A stretch of DNA of 64,000 bases from Gammaproteobacteria bacterium (GTDB lineage: Bacteria; Pseudomonadota; Gammaproteobacteria; HyVt-429): NCBI GenBank assembly GCA_013152415.1, contig JAADGI010000007.1, positions 1 through 64,000 of the forward strand. The letters run 5' to 3'. A program made the position numbers and the translations under genes. Below, piece after piece: positions 37,676-46,584 of the stretch (positions are counted from its first letter, which is position 1; every line of letters begins with the position of its first letter). The notes beneath the pieces are model-generated. The model had not been told where the DNA came from. It saw only the letters and a list, made by a program, of their open reading frames with translations, and did no database searches.

Positions 37676-38434
37676 TTACCTCCTGTCCTTTTGCCGACGG
37701 TGGGTGGTGACCCTGACATACTGGCCAGCCCGTGCATCACCCTCACCCGTGTGGTCCGCAGCGATGTAATAGACATTCGGCTTCGTACCCATCTCCTGGC
37801 GCAGCACCGTCACCGCTGTCGTAGCCAATAGGCGGCCCACTTCGCTGTTGGGGTCATTCAGGTCGCCGAAGATACGTGCCCGGCCGATACAGGTCTCCAC
37901 GCACGCGGGTTCCAGGCCATTGCGGACCCGGTGCAGGCAAAAATCACATTTTTCCGCCGTTCCTGTAACGGGGTTGGCAAACCGGGCATCGTAGGGACAG
38001 GCGAGGATGCAGTATTTGCAACCGATGCAGATATCCGGATCGATCTCCACGATACCGTCTTCCTCGCGTTGCCAGGTGGCACCGGTAGGGCACACATCCA
38101 CACAAGGGGGATTACTGCACTGGTTGCACAGGCGCGGCAGGAAGCTGCGGCGCACATCTGGAAATGTGCCTTTCTCTACGTACTCAACCCACGAACGATA
38201 GAAGCCCAGCGGGACATCGAACTCTGCCTTGCACGCCACGCTACAGGCATGACAACCCACACAACGCCGGGTATCAATGACCATCGCGTAGCGGACCTGA
38301 GGATTTTTGGCTGTCGCCGCATGGGGGGATCTTGGGTGGGGATAGGCAAGGGCAGCGGCCGCAGCAGTACCCTGACCGAGCTGTTTGAGAAATCTCCGGC
38401 GCCCGTAGACCTTGCCTCTCACCCCATCTGCCAT
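37676..38434 (-). CDS. Four-cluster ferredoxin-type subunit (TtrB/PsrB-like)
   Basis: Electron-transfer subunit with sixteen cysteines arranged for four 4Fe-4S clusters: C58/61/64/68, C103/106/111/115, C136/139/142/146 and C163/166/178/182. It has 252 residues. The N-terminus GRRRFLKQLGQGTAAAAALA is a Tat-type signal of its own, as in TtrB. The motif MVIDTRRCVGCHACSVACKA is typical of TtrB, PsrB and DmsB. It is the first gene of the operon. The 437-base region upstream, up to kdsD, contains AT-rich promoter-like sequence and the yrbG relic. Confidence 0.92.
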   Translation of the reverse strand: MADGVRGKVYGRRRFLKQLGQGTAAAAALAYPHPRSPHAATAKNPQVRYAMVIDTRRCVGCHACSVACKAEFDVPLGFYRSWVEYVEKGTFPDVRRSFLPRLCNQCSNPPCVDVCPTGATWQREEDGIVEIDPDICIGCKYCILACPYDARFANPVTGTAEKCDFCLHRVRNGLEPACVETCIGRARIFGDLNDPNSEVGRLLATTAVTVLRQEMGTKPNVYYIAADHTGEGDARAGQYVRVTTHRRQKDRR

Positions 38435-38871
38435 AATCTCCCCTTACACAGATAATTGGTTCGTCAGTTAACTCATAATTAATTATAGATTAGTACGCAT
38501 ACAAGTCACCGCCTTTTCTTCGATTCACGTCAAATTCTAGAGCTGATGACACGAAGAGCAGCACCCCAACAAATAGCAAACAGGGTCTTGTCTTTTAGCT
38601 TCCTCACCCTATTGAACGATGTGTCTGATTCGGAAATACAGTCACCGCTGGGTCACGCAGAGACCGGGGACGGCCATGGCACCATTGGAGCGAGACCCCG
38701 GATGGCCATTGAGCGGCCTGCTGCGGGTCACCTATTGCGGCTATCTCACTGCCCCGGCCGGGGAGTTTTAGACAAGCCGGGCAAGGGAAAGGCGTCATCC
38801 ATAGGAACTCCACAGCCATTTCGCTATACTTTGCGCAAATCCCAGCGTGAATAATTTAGAACCAGAAACCG
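38435..38871. other. Gap between molybdoenzyme operon and kdsD
   Basis: 437 bases without an intact gene. The first 60 bases (38440-38500) are AT-rich (taattaattatag) and are a likely promoter area for the operon, which is read on the minus strand. No FNR-type box was seen. The relic of yrbG at 38691-38762 occupies the kdsD side. Confidence 0.6.
38691..38762 (+). pseudogene. Decayed duplicate of the yrbG 3' end
   Basis: The stretch 38705-38755 matches the end of yrbG (34090-34142): both contain gcggcctgctgc, then cctattgcggctatctc, with scattered changes and small gaps. The reading frame is lost. It sits just upstream of kdsD in the same orientation as yrbG, exactly where yrbG ends in genomes lacking the insertion. 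This suggests that the molybdoenzyme operon was inserted with a partial duplication at the junction. Confidence 0.7.
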
Positions 38872-39843
38872 ATGAATGACGAGTCCTTACTGGAGCTCGG
38901 CCGCAATGTCATTGACCTTGAGGCACAAGCCGTTGCCCAGCTCACTCAGCGCATGGACAATCAATTCGCCCAGGTGTGCCGAATGATGCTCAACTGCGTG
39001 GGCCGGGTCATTGTCGTCGGCATGGGTAAATCCGGCCATATCGGCAATAAAATTGCCGCCACCTTGGCCAGCACCGGTACCCCCGCATTTTTCGTCCACC
39101 CTGGCGAGGCCAGCCACGGCGACCTGGGTATGATCACGGCCACCGATCTGGTCCTGGCCATCTCCAACTCTGGCGAGACCCCGGAAATCCTCACTATCTT
39201 ACCCATCATCAAGCGCATGGGGATCAAGCTGGTGGCGATGACAGGCAACCCGGAGTCCTCCCTGGGCCAACAGGCCGACGGCTGCCTCAACGTCGGCGTC
39301 AATCAGGAGGCCTGTCCCATGAACCTCGCCCCCACTTCCAGCACCACCGCAACCCTGGCCATGGGAGACGCCCTGGCCATCGTCCTGCTCAAGTCACGAG
39401 GATTTACCGAGCACGACTTCGCCCGCTCCCATCCTGGCGGCGCCCTGGGCCGACGCCTGCTACTCTACGTAACAGACATCATGCACAAGGGTGACGCCAT
39501 CCCTGTAGTGCGTGCGCAGGACAGCCTGCGCGATGCCCTGTTGGAAATGAGCAGCAAGGGGCTGGGTATGACCGGCGTGATCGATGACCAAAACCGTCTG
39601 TGTGGTATTTTTACCGATGGTGATCTGCGCCGCGCCCTCAACAGCACCGTGGACCTTTATCAATCGAGTATCAGCGAGGTGATGACCCGCAACCCCAAGA
39701 CCACCCACCCTGATCGCCTTGCTGCAGAAGTTGTACAAATGATGCGCACCGACCGTATCAATGGTTTGTACGTGGTCGACGAAAACAACATCATCATGGG
39801 CGCCCTAAACATGCACGATTTACTCAAGGCGGGAGTGGTCTAG
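38872..39843 (+). CDS. kdsD: D-arabinose-5-phosphate isomerase KdsD
   Basis: Converts ribulose-5-phosphate to arabinose-5-phosphate, the first step to KDO for LPS. It has 323 residues: a SIS domain (about 40-175; VGMGKSGHIGNKIAATLASTG and SNSGETPEI) and two CBS domains at the C-terminus (from about 200; DIMHKGDAIPVV and EVMTRNPKT). It heads the kdsD-kdsC-lptCAB-rpoN run; kdsC begins on the base after its stop. Confidence 0.97.
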   Translation: MNDESLLELGRNVIDLEAQAVAQLTQRMDNQFAQVCRMMLNCVGRVIVVGMGKSGHIGNKIAATLASTGTPAFFVHPGEASHGDLGMITATDLVLAISNSGETPEILTILPIIKRMGIKLVAMTGNPESSLGQQADGCLNVGVNQEACPMNLAPTSSTTATLAMGDALAIVLLKSRGFTEHDFARSHPGGALGRRLLLYVTDIMHKGDAIPVVRAQDSLRDALLEMSSKGLGMTGVIDDQNRLCGIFTDGDLRRALNSTVDLYQSSISEVMTRNPKTTHPDRLAAEVVQMMRTDRINGLYVVDENNIIMGALNMHDLLKAGVV

Positions 39844-40398
39844 GTGGATTTCCTCGAGCCTTCCCTCACGGTAGACGACAATACCCTGGCCCTGGCCGCC
39901 AAAATAAAACTGCTGTTGTTTGATGTGGATGGGGTACTCACCGATGGCCGACTGTTTCTCGGCGACGATGGCCAGGAATACAAGGCATTCCACTCCCGCG
40001 ACGGCCATGGTATCCGTATGCTGCAAGACAGTGGTGTGCCGGTGGGGCTGATTACCGGGCGGACTTCGCGAGTGGTCAAACACCGCATCAAGGATCTGGA
40101 CATCAAACATGTGTATCAGGGAAAGCGGGACAAACTCCCTGCCTATATCGCCTTGTGCAAGAAACTTGGGCTGGACTTTGACCAAGTGGCCTTCGTGGGA
40201 GACGATGTGGTGGACCTCCCCGTTATGCTGAAAACCGGATTGGCCGTGGCGGTCCAGGATGCCCACCCCTTGGTCAAACAACACGCCCACTGGACCACAC
40301 CCAGCCAGGGGGGCAAAGGTGCGGGTCGCGATGTCTGCGAACTTATCCTGTTCGCCCAGGACCGCTATGATCAGGCCATGGGCCTCTATTTAAATTGA
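39844..40398 (+). CDS. kdsC: KDO-8-phosphate phosphatase KdsC
   Basis: HAD-family phosphatase that releases KDO from KDO-8-phosphate. It has 184 residues. The nucleophile and acid/base aspartates are D27 and D29 in LLFDVDGVLTDG; motif II is GLITGRTS and motif IV is FVGDDVVDLPVM. Start is GTG, immediately after the kdsD stop; no separate ribosome site is needed if translation is coupled. Confidence 0.95.
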   Translation: MDFLEPSLTVDDNTLALAAKIKLLLFDVDGVLTDGRLFLGDDGQEYKAFHSRDGHGIRMLQDSGVPVGLITGRTSRVVKHRIKDLDIKHVYQGKRDKLPAYIALCKKLGLDFDQVAFVGDDVVDLPVMLKTGLAVAVQDAHPLVKQHAHWTTPSQGGKGAGRDVCELILFAQDRYDQAMGLYLN

Positions 40399-40428
40399 AC
40401 ACACACCCAAAGAGACAAGGGGAATAAG

Positions 40429-40890
40429 GTGCAACAACGCGCAGAAAAGGTCCTGCTCTACTCCCTGGTTGCCGTACTGGGCAGCTTCACCTTTTGGCTG
40501 CAATGGGGCCTTGAAGAAAAACCCCAGGAAATTGCCGCCCCCGAGGAGCGTCATGACCCCGATTTTTACGTTGAAAATTTTAGCGCCACAGGGATGGACG
40601 AACAGGGTCAACGCAAATACACCCTGGATGCAGAGCGCATGGTCCACTACCCAGATGACAATACAGCACTATTGGACAAACCCCACATTATTCAGTACGA
40701 AAAGGGGCGCGAACCGACTCACGCCTATGCCGAGTCCGGCTGGGTCTCTGCAGACGGTGACGAAGTGCTGCTAACCGGTAATGTGCGAGTCATTCGAGGC
40801 AAGGGACGATCCGGTGGTGGCGCCAGCGTCATGACCAGCAACAAACTGCGGCTTCGCCTGAAAAAGGGCACATTCAAAAAAGAGTCCTGA
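40429..40890 (+). CDS. lptC: LPS export protein LptC (short)
   Basis: Inner-membrane bitopic protein that receives LPS from LptBFG and passes it to LptA. An N-terminal helix (VLLYSLVAVLGSFTFWLQW) precedes the jellyroll (DFYVENFSATGMDEQGQRKYTL, then VLLTGNVRVIRGKG). The product is 153 residues; most family members are near 190. It ends after NKLRLRLKKGTFKKES, where the family normally continues with two or more beta strands that contact LptA. The bases after the stop show no clear continuation in another frame. Start GTG 40429 follows AAGGGGAATAAG. The identity is supported by position between kdsC and lptA. Confidence 0.9.
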   Translation: MQQRAEKVLLYSLVAVLGSFTFWLQWGLEEKPQEIAAPEERHDPDFYVENFSATGMDEQGQRKYTLDAERMVHYPDDNTALLDKPHIIQYEKGREPTHAYAESGWVSADGDEVLLTGNVRVIRGKGRSGGGASVMTSNKLRLRLKKGTFKKES

Positions 40891-40944
40891 TACACTTCGT
40901 TATATCACTCGACCAATACCTACCAAAACTTACGATAGCCCCCT

Positions 40945-41499
40945 ATGTCAGCCACTACAGCTCACCGTCGCCTTATACTGCTTATCAGTAGTCTAATGTT
41001 TTTGGCCGCCCCATCCGCATCGGCCCTGAAATCAGACAAAAACCAGGCGGCCATCGTCGACGCCGATGACATCGAGATGGACTTCAATACCGGCGATCGA
41101 ATTTACACCGGCAATGTTAGCGTACGCCAGGGCAGCCTGCGCCTGTATAGCGACAAACTTGTCGTCAAATTCAAGGACGATGCCCTGCAAAGCGCAGTGG
41201 CCTATGGTAAACCGGCACGATTTCAACAGCGCCCGGATGGCAAAGACGAAGATGTAAAAGGTAAGGCCCTGCGCATCGTTCTGGACGAAATCAACAACAA
41301 GATTCACCTCTACAACAAGGCTGAGGTCACTCAGGGCCACAACACCATCAAGAGCAAAGAGATTCACTATGATATGTCGACCAGCCGGGTCATCGTCAAA
41401 GGCGCTGCGAAGAGCCCATCCGGCGGCACAAGCTCCGGTGGCCGGGCACGCCTCATCATCCGACCCAAAGGCTCTACAACTGGCGGCAGCACACCGTGA
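40945..41499 (+). CDS. lptA: LPS transport periplasmic protein LptA
   Basis: Forms the periplasmic bridge for LPS between LptC and LptD. It has 184 residues. A signal peptide (1-27, [18 protein letters not shown]) is followed by the OstA-type beta-jellyroll: [31 protein letters not shown] and [19 protein letters not shown]. The C-terminus is Gly/Ser-rich and probably disordered. Its stop overlaps the lptB start by four bases. Confidence 0.96.
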   Translation: MSATTAHRRLILLISSLMFLAAPSASALKSDKNQAAIVDADDIEMDFNTGDRIYTGNVSVRQGSLRLYSDKLVVKFKDDALQSAVAYGKPARFQQRPDGKDEDVKGKALRIVLDEINNKIHLYNKAEVTQGHNTIKSKEIHYDMSTSRVIVKGAAKSPSGGTSSGGRARLIIRPKGSTTGGSTP

Positions 41500-42221
41500 G
41501 CACCCTGAAAACCCGGAACCTGAGTAAATCCTATAGGGGTTTAAAGGTCGTCAACAATGTTGATATTGTGATCAACAGCGGCGAGGTAGTGGGCCTGCTG
41601 GGTCCCAATGGGGCCGGTAAGACCACCTGCTTCTATATGGTAGTGGGCCTGGTGCCACGGGATGGGGGTGAGATCTGGTTGGACAATGCCGATATCACCC
41701 ATTTACCCATGCATGAGCGGGCCCGGCTGGGTATCGGCTATCTACCCCAGGAACCCTCTATCTTCCGTAAACTCTCCGTAGAAGATAACATTATGGCGGT
41801 ACTCCAGGCGGTACCGGACCTGAGTAAGGCCGACCGTGAAAATCGCCTGGAGACCCTGCTGGAGGAGTTCGGTGTTACCCACAAGCGCAGCACCCTGGGC
41901 ATCAGCCTCTCAGGGGGCGAACGCCGCCGGGTCGAGATTGCCCGAGCCCTGGCCCTGGAACCCTTTTTCATTATGCTGGATGAACCCTTTGCGGGTATTG
42001 ACCCCAAATCTGTTGTGGACATCCAGCACATTATTTCCCATTTACGCAATATGGGAATCGGTGTCCTCATTACCGATCACAATGTACGCGAGACCCTGGG
42101 AATTTGTGACCGTGCCTATATCATGAGCGAAGGACAGGTGATTGCCTCCGGCTTGCCGGACGAGATTTTGGAGCATGAAGAAGTCCGTGAAGTCTATCTT
42201 GGTACCAACTTCAGATTGTAG
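41496..42221 (+). CDS. lptB: LPS export ABC ATPase LptB
   Basis: ATPase that powers LptB2FG extraction of LPS from the inner membrane. It has 241 residues. Walker A is [11 protein letters not shown], the signature is [16 protein letters not shown], Walker B is [13 protein letters not shown], and the H-loop is ITDHNV. Start is GTG, overlapping the lptA stop (GTGA). rpoN follows after a 174-base gap. Confidence 0.97.
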   Translation: MSTLKTRNLSKSYRGLKVVNNVDIVINSGEVVGLLGPNGAGKTTCFYMVVGLVPRDGGEIWLDNADITHLPMHERARLGIGYLPQEPSIFRKLSVEDNIMAVLQAVPDLSKADRENRLETLLEEFGVTHKRSTLGISLSGGERRRVEIARALALEPFFIMLDEPFAGIDPKSVVDIQHIISHLRNMGIGVLITDHNVRETLGICDRAYIMSEGQVIASGLPDEILEHEEVREVYLGTNFRL

Positions 42222-42348
42222 CGCCCGGTTTGGATGACTTTTTGACAAAAAAATGTTGAACTTTTTGCTCACGATTGGCGGCAACGCCCCAATTTTAATT
42301 AGGTTAGATAAAAGCACCCAAAGGGGCTATGCTGTTAGTATGAAGGCG

Positions 42349-42380
42349 GTGATCGGAGTGTCTGCGAATTTTTCGATCAC
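42349..42380 (+). other. Hairpin in the rpoN leader
   Basis: GTGATCG (42349-42355) pairs with CGATCAC (42374-42380) in the lptB-rpoN gap, ending 15 bases before the rpoN start. It could mark an internal terminator, attenuator or operator. No T-run follows. Confidence 0.4.
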
Positions 42381-42395
42381 TAACAGTTATTAAAG

Positions 42396-43868
42396 ATGAG
42401 GCAATCCCTAGAATTAAAACTGGGTCAACGTCTGACCATGACCCCACAGTTACAGCAGGCCATCCGCCTGCTGCAATTGTCGGCAGTGGAATTGCAGTCG
42501 GAGATTCAAGAGGCCCTGGAGGCCAACCCCCTGCTGGAGGAAAACGAAGAGGCCGCCAAGGCCTCCGAGACCGACCCCCCCGGCAACGGTGAGGATACCG
42601 GCCCTGATAATGGCGACACCGCCGATCTGAATTTAGACCAAGCAACCCCAAATAACGACGCCGCCGGGGATGGTACTGACGACTGGGACCCACCCAGCTA
42701 TGAGTATCCCGTTGCCCCTGGTGGTAGCCGGGGCACTCAGGGCAACAACAACTTTGAGGTAGATGCCCGTACCAGTTCACCACTCACCTTGCATGACCAT
42801 CTAAATTGGCAGATGCGGATGCTCTCCTTTTCAAACAGTGACCTCTCTATCGCCCAAACACTTATCGATTCCATTGGTCCTGATGGTTACCTTAGTTGCT
42901 CGACGGAAGAGATCTGCCAAACATTGCTGCCCGATATTGAAGCGGAACCTGAAGAAGTATCGGCGGTACTTCATCAAATTCAGAACTTTGACCCTGTGGG
43001 CGTAGGGGCCCGTGATGTGGGCGAGTGTCTTGGCCTGCAATTGCGTCAATTTAAAGCTGACACCCCTGGATTGGAGTCGGCACGCATTATTGCCGAACAA
43101 CACCTCAAACTCCTCGCCAGCCGAGACTTTAACCAGCTACGTCGAGTCACAAAGCTCAGCCAGGCAGAACTGCAACTTGCCGTGCAGCTTATTCAAAGCC
43201 TCAACCCCCGGCCTGGCAGCACCATACAACCGTCCCAGGCCGCCTATATAGTCCCCGATGTTATTGTACGCAGACGTAAGGGCCAGTGGGTGGCAGAACT
43301 GAGTGACGACGTATACCCACGCATCCGTGTCAATCGTGTTTATGAAAACATGATTCAACGGGGAAGCGACAGTCAAGACAATAAGTATTTGCAAGAACAC
43401 CTTCAGGAGGCGCGCTGGTTCTTAAAAAGCCTGCGCAATCGTCATGACACCCTGCTTAAGGTGGCGCGTGCGATCGTGGATCGTCAGCGGGACTATTTTG
43501 AACACGGTGAAGAGGCTATGAAGCCCTTGGTGTTACACGACATCGCCGAGATTCTGGGTATGCACGAATCCACCATCTCCCGTGTGACGACCCAAAAGTA
43601 TATGCTGACACCTCGGGGCATACTCGAGCTAAAGTACTTCTTTTCCAGCCATGTCAGCACGACCGATGGCGGCACCCGCTCGGCAACTGCCATTCGATCC
43701 ATGATCAAAAAGTTAATTGATTCAGAACCCACCATGAAGCCGATTAGCGATAGCAAAATCGTGGGGCTACTGGAAGAAGAAGGTGTTCAAGTGGCGCGTC
43801 GTACCATTGCCAAGTACCGTGAGCACATGAATATCCCACCATCGAATCAGCGCAAGACCCTTGTCTAA
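42396..43868 (+). CDS. rpoN: RNA polymerase sigma-54 factor RpoN
   Basis: Alternative sigma factor for promoters needing AAA+ activators. It has 490 residues. Region I is glutamine- and leucine-rich (LTMTPQLQQAIRLLQLSAVEL), an acidic linker follows (about 50-105), then the core-binding domain, the HTH around HESTISRVTTQKY, and the RpoN box ARRTIAKYREHMNIP at the C-terminus. Downstream are hpf, ptsN and PTS genes, the usual sigma-54 neighbourhood. Confidence 0.97.
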   Translation: MRQSLELKLGQRLTMTPQLQQAIRLLQLSAVELQSEIQEALEANPLLEENEEAAKASETDPPGNGEDTGPDNGDTADLNLDQATPNNDAAGDGTDDWDPPSYEYPVAPGGSRGTQGNNNFEVDARTSSPLTLHDHLNWQMRMLSFSNSDLSIAQTLIDSIGPDGYLSCSTEEICQTLLPDIEAEPEEVSAVLHQIQNFDPVGVGARDVGECLGLQLRQFKADTPGLESARIIAEQHLKLLASRDFNQLRRVTKLSQAELQLAVQLIQSLNPRPGSTIQPSQAAYIVPDVIVRRRKGQWVAELSDDVYPRIRVNRVYENMIQRGSDSQDNKYLQEHLQEARWFLKSLRNRHDTLLKVARAIVDRQRDYFEHGEEAMKPLVLHDIAEILGMHESTISRVTTQKYMLTPRGILELKYFFSSHVSTTDGGTRSATAIRSMIKKLIDSEPTMKPISDSKIVGLLEEEGVQVARRTIAKYREHMNIPPSNQRKTLV

Positions 43869-43889
43869 CTCAATGTACGGAGGAAATCG

Positions 43890-44216
43890 ATGCAATTGAC
43901 AATCAGCGGAAATAAAATCGAAATCACCCCCCCATTACGTGACTATGTATCCGACAAAATGGATCGGATCAACAGGCACTTCGACAGCGTAACCACCACC
44001 AAAGTCGTACTCCATGTGGAAAAGGAACGCCATCACGCAGAGGCCACCATAAACACCAAGGGTGCAACCCTGCATGCCAATGCCCAGGCACCTGATATGT
44101 ATGCCGCCATTGACTCACTTACCGACAAACTGGACAGTCAGGTTCGCAAACACAAAGAAAAGACCACAAACCACCATCGTAACGGTGGCGCTCTCAAGGA
44201 CCAACAATTCCAATGA
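43890..44216 (+). CDS. hpf: Ribosome hibernation promoting factor Hpf
   Basis: Small protein that binds the 30S subunit and stabilises inactive ribosomes. It has 108 residues (short form). The motifs ISGNKIEITPPLRDYVSDKMDRINRHFDS and DMYAAIDSLTDKLDSQVRKHKEK are standard. GGAGG lies 7 bases before ATG. The stop overlaps the ptsN start (ATGA). Confidence 0.95.
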   Translation: MQLTISGNKIEITPPLRDYVSDKMDRINRHFDSVTTTKVVLHVEKERHHAEATINTKGATLHANAQAPDMYAAIDSLTDKLDSQVRKHKEKTTNHHRNGGALKDQQFQ

Positions 44217-44737
44217 TACAAACACAATCCAGCGTTGCCGGTGAAGCCCATACCCCATCGGTGCCCGCGTTCAGTTTATCCAATATTCTCGACAAAGATC
44301 GAATTGTGATCGACTCAAAGGTATCGAGTAAAAAACGATTGCTGGAGGGAGTCACGGACCTACTCACCCGTGGCTCCACACTGGACACGACTCGGGTATT
44401 CCAAATACTGACGGAGCGGGAACGTTTGGGTAGTACCGGCATCGGTGAAGGGGTGGCCATCCCCCATGGCCGGATTGATGGGCTCGACAAACCAGTAGGT
44501 GCATTCATTAGCCTACGGGAACCGATCAACTTTGATGCCCAGGACCAACAGGCCGTCAATTTGGTGTTTGGCCTGTTGGTGCCAGAGGAAGCCACCTCTC
44601 AACACCTCGCCATCCTCGCCAAACTGGCGGGAATGTTTCGAGATGAGGCGTTACGCCGCTCCCTGGCTGCTATGAATGATGTCAACGAGGTATATAATCG
44701 GTTGATCCATTGGGATGGAACAACCGGCAATACTTGA
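44213..44737 (+). CDS. ptsN: PTS IIA-like nitrogen regulatory protein PtsN
   Basis: EIIA(Ntr), a phosphoryl acceptor in the nitrogen PTS that controls potassium and other transport. It has 174 residues, with an N-terminal extension of about 20. The phosphorylated histidine lies in GEGVAIPHGRIDGL (the mannitol/fructose EIIA fold); EEATSQHLAILAKLA is a second family motif. It overlaps hpf and hprK at both ends. Confidence 0.96.
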   Translation: MIQTQSSVAGEAHTPSVPAFSLSNILDKDRIVIDSKVSSKKRLLEGVTDLLTRGSTLDTTRVFQILTERERLGSTGIGEGVAIPHGRIDGLDKPVGAFISLREPINFDAQDQQAVNLVFGLLVPEEATSQHLAILAKLAGMFRDEALRRSLAAMNDVNEVYNRLIHWDGTTGNT

Positions 44738-45729
44738 TGACATCGACACCCCAGCTCAGCGCCGAAACAATCTTCAATGCCTATGAGGAACTCCTCGGGC
44801 TCACCTGGCTGGGTGGAAAAAATGGGCGTCATCGCCCCCTGGAGCAGGTCAACGCAAAGTACCCTGGGCTGGCCCTGGTAGGCCATCTCAGCCTGATCCA
44901 CCCCAATCGAGTGCAAGTTCTGGGGAAAAATGAGCTCGCCTATATTGAGGATATGGGTCCTGAAGACAGACAGGACATCCTCAGAAAAATCTTCACTTCA
45001 CAATATTGCTCCGCCATTATCATCGCCGACAGCCTGACACCCCCTAGCGGCTTCATCGACAACGCCAATGCCCAGAATATGCCGCTGTTGGTGTCGACTG
45101 AACCCAGCCCACGCCTGATTGATGCCCTGCAGTATTACCTGACGACGGCCATGGCCCAGCGGCTGACTGAACATGGCGTTTTTATGGAGGTCATGGGTAT
45201 CGGCGTACTGCTGACTGGCGATGCCGGTGTAGGCAAAAGTGAAATAGCCCTCGAACTTCTTAGCCGCAATCATCGTCTTATCGCCGATGACGCCGTAGAA
45301 CTATCCCGTGTCAGCCCACAGCTTCTGGAGGGCCGCTGCCCGGAAGCATTACGCGATTTCATGGAAGTGCGTGGATTGGGTATCCTCGATGTACGCGCCA
45401 TGTTCGGTGAGACCGCGACCAAACGTGCCAAATATCTACGCCTTATTGTCCGCCTGGAACAAATGGGGAAACAGGCCATGGCGCAACTGGATCGCCTTCA
45501 GGCCGAGACCCAGACACGGACTATATTGGGTATCCGTGTACCCGAGGTTATCATACCCATCGCCCCTGGGCGCAATCTGGCAGTATTAGTTGAAGCGGCG
45601 GTACGCAACCATATCCAACATATGCGCGGCAAAAATGCACTGCACGACTTTATGGAACAACAACAATCCGTTATGCGTCGGAATGAAATACCCATCAATG
45701 ATGTCACCACAGACCAACAAAAAGAATAA
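44737..45729 (+). CDS. hprK: HPr kinase/phosphorylase HprK
   Basis: Bifunctional enzyme that phosphorylates and dephosphorylates Ser46 of HPr. It has 330 residues. The Walker A motif is GDAGVGKSE, followed by RLIADDAVEL and the HprK signature MEVRGLGILDVRAMFG; the C-terminal strand QTRTILGIRVPEVIIP is present. ATG 44737 overlaps the ptsN stop (TGATG). HprK is common in betaproteobacteria and Firmicutes and absent from enterics, so it marks this lineage. Its HPr target with an intact S46 is encoded 2.3 kb downstream. Confidence 0.96.
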   Translation: MTSTPQLSAETIFNAYEELLGLTWLGGKNGRHRPLEQVNAKYPGLALVGHLSLIHPNRVQVLGKNELAYIEDMGPEDRQDILRKIFTSQYCSAIIIADSLTPPSGFIDNANAQNMPLLVSTEPSPRLIDALQYYLTTAMAQRLTEHGVFMEVMGIGVLLTGDAGVGKSEIALELLSRNHRLIADDAVELSRVSPQLLEGRCPEALRDFMEVRGLGILDVRAMFGETATKRAKYLRLIVRLEQMGKQAMAQLDRLQAETQTRTILGIRVPEVIIPIAPGRNLAVLVEAAVRNHIQHMRGKNALHDFMEQQQSVMRRNEIPINDVTTDQQKE

Positions 45730-46584
45730 GTGAACTTCTTTATAATCAGCGGTCTTTCCGGATCTGGAAAATCCATTGCCCTCAATGCCCTTGAGGACAT
45801 GGGCTATTATTGTATCGACAACCTACCCGCCGTGTTATTACCGCACTTTGCACAGGAGTTACTGAGTGAATCATCCCTGAGTATTCACCATGCTGCGGTC
45901 AGTATCGATTCCAGGAATCGATACTTCCTGGAATCGTTATCAGAAAATTTAAGGCAGATTGAGGCCTTGGGACTAAATTATAAGGTCATCTTTCTTGAAG
46001 CTGAAGAATCGACACTTATCAAACGCTTTAGTGAAACCCGGCGCAGGCATCCCCTAACCGATGCCACCACGCCACTGGTTGAAGGCATCCGACTGGAAAA
46101 AGATTTGCTTACCCCCCTGTCCACAAAATCCACCAAACAGATCGACACCACGACCACTACGGCCCATGAATTACGGGGTATCGTCCGTGACTTCGCGGGA
46201 GGAATGAGTAAGCAAGGCCTGTCTCTACTGTTTCAATCTTTTGGATTTAAACATGGCGCACCACTGGATGCCGATTTTGTATTTGATGTGCGCTGCCTGC
46301 CCAACCCCTATTGGGAACCTGAGCTGCGATCCCTGACCGGTCAGGACCAGGCAGTCATAGACTACCTGGAAAAACAGCAACAGGTCCCGGCCATGATAAG
46401 GCAAATAGAACAATTCCTGACATCATGGCTACCCCATTTTGTCGCTGAACACCGCAGTTATATCACTGTTGCCATCGGCTGTACGGGGGGCCAGCACCGG
46501 TCTGTTTATATTGCCAGACAACTTACAGCTCACTTTGCGTCTCAACCCTATAACGTTCAAATCCGACACCGAGAGCTCTCATGA
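45730..46584 (+). CDS. rapZ: RNase adapter protein RapZ
   Basis: P-loop protein that, in enterics, binds GlcN6P and guides RNase E to the small RNA GlmZ. It has 284 residues. Walker A is ISGLSGSGKSIAL; the Walker B-like region is near KVIFLEAEEST with RFSETRRRHPL; the C-terminal domain has DVRCLPNPYWEPELR and GCTGGQHRSVYIA. Start is GTG, directly after the hprK stop. Its place between hprK and PTS genes is standard for sigma-54 clusters. Confidence 0.96.
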   Translation: MNFFIISGLSGSGKSIALNALEDMGYYCIDNLPAVLLPHFAQELLSESSLSIHHAAVSIDSRNRYFLESLSENLRQIEALGLNYKVIFLEAEESTLIKRFSETRRRHPLTDATTPLVEGIRLEKDLLTPLSTKSTKQIDTTTTTAHELRGIVRDFAGGMSKQGLSLLFQSFGFKHGAPLDADFVFDVRCLPNPYWEPELRSLTGQDQAVIDYLEKQQQVPAMIRQIEQFLTSWLPHFVAEHRSYITVAIGCTGGQHRSVYIARQLTAHFASQPYNVQIRHRELS

